A DNA stretch of 64,000 nucleotides from Marsupella aquatica. Lineage: Eukaryota > Marchantiophyta. Every line of letters begins with the position of its first letter. Within the stretch, counting starts at the first letter, position 1. The stretch is from contig OZ316891.1 of NCBI GenBank assembly GCA_973895155.1, forward strand, positions 11,098,001 to 11,162,000. The letters are read 5' to 3'. The notes beneath the pieces were generated by a model that saw only the letters and a list, made by a program, of their open reading frames with translations, was not told the DNA's origin and made no database searches. Below, piece after piece: positions 59,907 through 64,000 of the stretch. The position numbers and the translations under genes were made by a program.

Positions 59907-62378
59907 ATGGCTCCTCTCACAGTCCACGCTTTGCTGAGCAAAGCAGTGAGTGAATATGGGGACAGTCTGGCGTTGGGTGTTCCCGGAGGAGCACAGCTGA
60001 CGCATGCAGAGTTGCAGGTTGCCATCGACAAGGCAGCGATTCAGCTCAAGGGCGTCGGAGTCAAGCCTGGGGATCTCGTTTCTCTGGCCTTCCCTAACTC
60101 TTTGGAGGTATGGAAACACCCAAATTAGAAAATTGAGCTTAAGCACTCCATTCACTTTGATGTGACAGTCTTCCAATAGGGGTTTTTGGGGGTGGGTTGG
60201 AAGCAAGTGGGGCGTACTCTGTAATGTGTTGTCAATTTGGTTCTTTGCTGTGTATGTTTCATTCTAGTCTTCTCAAATCTATTCTCTGCCTTCTGGGAAC
60301 GTCATTTTTGTTCCCATGAGCAGGGAAGCTTTTCCTTATTTGTTACTCACTCTTACTGGAGCTCGTGCTGCCCTCAAATATAGCAAATTGCCATTCACAA
60401 TCCTCATGTGTTCATGGATGGACTAAATGTCTGCAGTTTGTGGTCGTATTCTTGGCCGTGATTCGAGTTCGTGCGATAGCAGCGCCTTTGAACGCAGCTT
60501 ACACAGAAGATGAATTTCAATTCTTCATGGAGGATGCGGAGTCCAAGTTGCTGCTCGTGCCTGGGAAGGAGGGCAATGGGCCAGCGGAGGCCGCCGCAGC
60601 AAAGCTGAAACTGCCGGTGGCAGGTGTGCATTGGGAGAAGGGCGAATCCGGGCCAGGGGACGTGGGATTCATTCCGAAAGCAAGATTAGAATCAGGTCAT
60701 GCAGAGTCAGCGGGAGAGGCACCAGAGGAGGACGATGGGGCACTTTTTCTCCACACTTCAGGGACTACGAGCCGTCCGAAGGGAGTTCCACTCACAAACA
60801 AAAATCTGGCCTCCTCAATTGAGCATATCAAGGCCACGTACGAGCTTTCTTCTACTGACCGGACTGTAATTGTAATGCCACTTTTCCATGTGCATGGGCT
60901 GATGGCGGGGTTGCTCTCATCCCTGGGCGCTGGGGGGGCTGCTATACTGCCTTCTGCAGGTCGGTTTTCTGCATCAACGTTTTGGAAAGATATAAGGGAA
61001 AGTGGGGCAACATGGTACACTGCTGTTCCAACTATCCACCAAATTCTTCTCTCATTGCACAAGAGCAAACCCGAGGCAGAGTATCCCAAGTTGCGATTTA
61101 TTCGGAGTTGTAGTTCTAGCCTTGCACCAGCTACATTGCGTTCTCTAGAAGAAGCATTCCACGCCCCTGTTTTGGAAGCTTATGCAATGACTGAGGCTAG
61201 CCATCAGATGACTTCCAATCCGCTTCCAGCTCATGGTCCACACAAACCTGGTACTGTCGGGAAGGCCACTGGAATTGAGCTTGCAATTTTGAGCCCTGGT
61301 GGAGAAGTGTTGGCTGCGGGGCAAAATGGCGAAGTCTGTATCCGCGGTCCAAATGTGACCAAAGGATACAGAAACAACCCTGATGCCAACAAGGCAGGAT
61401 TTGAGTTTGGCTGGTTTCACACTGGTGATCAGGGAATCATCGATCAGGAAGGTTACCTTTCTCTGACTGGACGGATCAAGGAGCTCATTAATCGTGGGGG
61501 TAAGTTTTTGTTGGCATTAGCCATTGGAGACCGCAATGAAGTAATCATGGCATTAGTTCCCACTTTTCCTTCTGCAGTGTTTGTTGTGACGTGACGTTGA
61601 TAAGCTTCATGTTGGGACGGGGCAGGTGAGAAGATTTCACCTATCGAAGTCGATGAAGTGCTTCTATCACATCCGGCGGTATCAGAGGCTGTGTCATTCG
61701 CTGCCCCCGATGAGAAGTATGGTGAAGAGGTAAGTTTAATTATTCAACCATCAGCTGAATTTTATGGAGAGCTTAAGGTCGGGAAGTTGCACAAATACTA
61801 AATACTTTTGCTCAATCTAGTACTATAACTTCTGGGTTTATTCGTATTTTAGTGCACCAGTTCACCTCACTAGCATTAAGCGTGGGTAGAGTAGCTTGTT
61901 TACTTTGAACGACTCTTGTGTCAGATTTAGAAACTTTTCGTCAGGGGTGTTTCTGTCTATCGGTTTAGATGAGAGTTGTGCATGGGACAATAGAGTCAAA
62001 GTTACAGCTCTCAGTAAGTCTCACTCACCAATTAACCACCAAACATGTAGCGTATATGTGACAGCAAACGGTCTCTAGACAAAAATGATTCTTAAGGACC
62101 GGATTCTTAGGACAAGGATGTTAGTTTCGCATTTGATGACATAAGTGTGCTGGTCTTACAGGTAAATGCAGCGATTGTTCTGTATCCGAACCAGAAAGCA
62201 ACCGAAAAGGACATTTTGGATTTCGTCAAGAAGAATTTAGCTCCTTTCAAAATTCCAAAACGAATTTTTTTCGCAGACACACTTCCTCGTACTGCTACTG
62301 GAAAAATTCAGCGTCGATTCGTTGCGGAGCACTTCCTCTCAAAGGACAACGGATCAACAAGCAAAAAGGAAAGCTCAG
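59907..62378 (+). CDS. AAE3: Oxalyl-CoA synthetase (AAE3-type AMP-forming ligase), N-terminal module of a predicted fusion
   Basis: AAE3 converts oxalate, CoA and ATP to oxalyl-CoA, the first step of CoA-dependent oxalate breakdown. Exons are 59907-60107, 60437-61499, 61626-61729 and 62162-62378 (528 codons plus one base; Arabidopsis AAE3 has 514). Visible motifs: the P-loop HTSGTTSRPKG at residues 173-183, PLFHVHG at 216-222, YAMTEASH at 316-323, FHTGD at 394-398, GRIKELINRGGEKISP from 412, and the adenylation Lys504 in RTATGKIQRR. Close similarity to Arabidopsis AAE3 runs from APLNAAYT to QRRFVAEHFL, which is where plant AAE3 normally ends. Here about 12 more residues rich in Ser, Lys and Gly follow, then the exon ends in phase 1 at TCAG|GTTAGC. 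If this intron is retained, the protein stops at TAG one codon later. The start ATG at 59907 gives a normal N-terminus. Enzyme identity is firm; whether the protein continues into the next module is inferred. Confidence 0.95.
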
Positions 62379-62750
62379 GTTAGCATGCATTGTGGAATAT
62401 GTCTTTGCTTGCAGAATAGCTATCAAGGGGAGTTTCCATTATGAGATCATAAAACAGGGGGAATGCCCTCTTTCAGTTGTACAGTGATTACAATCTATCA
62501 ATACCGAGATGAACATGTTCATACCTTCAGCTTTACTTTTGATTGGAGTTTCTACTATCTTTTATCAATTTTCAACCTTTGTCACCAGAGAACACCACGA
62601 AGGTCTAGCAACAGTCCCAAGAATCCTGTTTGAATCCGATTTGAATACACTTTCAAGAATTGAATGGTCTCCAAAGTTGGAAAGCTGGGATGGAATTGTT
62701 TGAAGGGCGTACTTTTACTGTCATGTATGATGTTTGTTTCTGCAATTCAG

Positions 62751-64000
62751 TGACAGCAACTCAACAGGAGAAGACAACACGTCTTTTAGATGGGAACCTT
62801 TTCGCAGCCAAAGCCCTCGCTAAAGCTGGAGTGGAACATATGTATGGTGTAGTTGGTATACCTGTAACAACTTTGGCTAACTGTGCCATGAGAGAAGGCA
62901 TTCGTTTCATCGCCTTTCACAATGAGCAATCAGCAGGCTATGCAGCCAGTGCTTCAGGCTACTTGACTGGGAAGCCTGGAGTACTTCTGACTGTGTCAGG
63001 ACCAGGTGCTGTACATGGTCTTGCTGGGTTGAGTAATGGAATGATCAATACATGGCCGATACTCATGGTGTCAGGGTCAAGTGTACAAGCTGATGTGGGA
63101 AAAGGTGACTTTCAAGAATTGGACCAGGTTGAAATTGTGAAGCCATTTGTTAAGTACTCGGCGAAGGCAAAGAGTATAAGGGAAATTCCAACTGCCGTGG
63201 CTGAGGCTATTTCCGCTTCTGTCAGCTCTAGGCCAGGTGGTACTTATGTTGACATACCTTCAGATGTTCTGCATGAAACCATCAGTGAGGAAGAGGCAGA
63301 GAAACTGTTGGAATGTGTGAGTGAATATGTTCCTATCTGGGGTCGAGCAGACATTCCCAAGGAGTTGCAAGCTCCAAAAACTGATGTCGGTAAAGCGATT
63401 TCTTTGCTGAGACATGCTCAAAAACCTCTCATTGTTTTTGGAAAGGGAGCTGCTTATGCTCATGCGGAGGAGCCCATCAAGCGTTTAGTTGACATCACAC
63501 ATATACCTTTCCTAGCAACTCCAATGGGAAAGGGTTTACTTCCAGATTCCCATTCCCTCTCTGCAGCTGCCGCCAGATCTCTAGCAATTGGGGAGAGCGA
63601 TGTAGTTTTGGTCGTTGGTGCGAGGCTTAATTGGTTACTACACTTTGGAGAGCCGCCTCGGTGGTCGAAAACTGTGAAGTTTATTCTTGTGGATATCTCA
63701 AAAGAAGAGATAGAATTTCGCAAACCCACGCTTGGTCTGGTTGGAGATGCAAGAGTGGTTCTGCAGCAGATTGCTGCTGACGTTAAAGACGATCCATTTT
63801 GTTTTGGTGATCAGCACCCGTGGTTGCAGAAACTTAAGGCGAAGTCACAAGCAAACATTGAGAAAATGGCTGCGTCTTTGGCTAAAGTTGTTGTACCCTT
63901 CAATTATCTCACTCCATTGCGGATAATCCGTGATGCAATATTGGCCGAGGGCTCACCAGCACCAATACTTGTATCAGAGGGCGCAAACACGATGGACGTT
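62751..64000 (+). CDS. HACL/OXC: 2-hydroxyacyl-CoA lyase / oxalyl-CoA decarboxylase (ThDP enzyme), cut by window end
   Basis: This thiamine-diphosphate enzyme decarboxylates oxalyl-CoA to formyl-CoA (plant OXC) or cleaves 2-hydroxyacyl-CoA (HACL). One uninterrupted exon of at least 1,250 bases encodes about 416 residues and runs off the edge; the family is about 570. The N-terminal ThDP pyrimidine domain shows LLDGNLFAAKAL, the cofactor-activating Glu in FHNEQSAGYAAS, and VSGPGAVHGLAGLSN. The central domain shows FGKGAAYAHAEE, TPMGKGLLPDSH and VVGARLNWLLHFGEPP. SEGANTMDV opens the third domain. The ThDP/Mg motif (GDG...NN) would be past the edge. The exon begins after a strong acceptor (tgcaattcag at 62750) in phase 1, joining in frame to the AAE3 exon at 62378 and placing this module at residue 529 of a fusion. 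In-frame ATGs at 62690 and 62723 could instead start a separate protein. Oxalyl-CoA rather than 2-hydroxyacyl-CoA as substrate is inferred from the AAE3 partner. Confidence 0.93.

Noticed and set aside
62690-64000. A wholly separate HACL/OXC gene starting at ATG 62690 or 62723
   Set aside because: Possible, and kept as an alternative. The strong acceptor at 62750 in matching phase, the tiny gap to AAE3 and the lack of a visible promoter made the spliced fusion the better first reading.
1-64000. CRISPR array, bacterial operon, riboswitch or rRNA gene
   Set aside because: The repeats found lack regular unique spacers, the genes are intron-containing plant genes, and no rRNA or riboswitch core was seen.

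Overview
The window looks like nuclear DNA of a land plant. Genes have many short exons with GT-AG introns of about 50 to 650 bases. Several proteins match plant families closely: an OPT oligopeptide transporter, a plant-type 3-ketoacyl-CoA synthase, an AIG1-type GTPase and an AAE3-type oxalyl-CoA synthetase. Between genes lie AT-rich tracts, tandem repeats, SINE-like insertions and a Ty1/copia LTR retrotransposon. Gene spacing, intron size and the mixed sequence relationships suggest a bryophyte-grade or other early-diverging land plant. The species cannot be fixed from the sequence alone.

Layout: an OPT transporter (+, about 2.15-6.6 kb) converges on an AIG1/GIMA-like GTPase (-, 7.85-8.86 kb). 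A repeat-rich gap follows (10.2-11.7 kb), holding a tandem array split by a SINE with target-site duplication. Next come a 16-exon CCDC93 homologue (-, 15.0-20.6 kb) and about 10.9 kb without recognisable genes. A single-exon KCS (+, 31.4-33.1 kb) is followed by degenerate repeats (35.8-37.8 kb). A degenerate full-length copia element (-, 38.29-44.92 kb, TSD GTTAT) and a solo LTR of the same family (45.70-46.04 kb, TSD AGTGC) come next. An RGP1 homologue (-, 49.0-54.3 kb) precedes more tandem and foldback repeats (56-59 kb). At the right edge is an AAE3 oxalyl-CoA synthetase (+, from 59.9 kb) whose last visible exon splices in frame into a thiamine-diphosphate 2-hydroxyacyl-CoA lyase/oxalyl-CoA decarboxylase that runs off the window.

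The most interesting feature is that right-edge locus. Oxalate + CoA to oxalyl-CoA (AAE3), then oxalyl-CoA to formyl-CoA + CO2 (oxalyl-CoA decarboxylase), are consecutive steps of CoA-dependent oxalate breakdown. In Arabidopsis they are done by separate proteins from separate genes. Here the two coding modules are 372 bases apart and joined by a phase-compatible intron, which predicts one bifunctional protein of roughly 1,100 residues. The donor carries a stop codon two bases into the intron, and in-frame ATGs sit just before the second module. So two closely spaced genes, or alternative products from one locus, remain possible.

The other genes are ordinary cellular functions with no obvious shared pathway: metal/peptide transport, membrane-associated GTPase, endosomal recycling (CCDC93), Rab6 activation at the Golgi (RGP1) and very-long-chain fatty acid elongation (KCS). 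Exon boundaries are my reading of GT/AG sites and reading-frame continuity, without transcript support.
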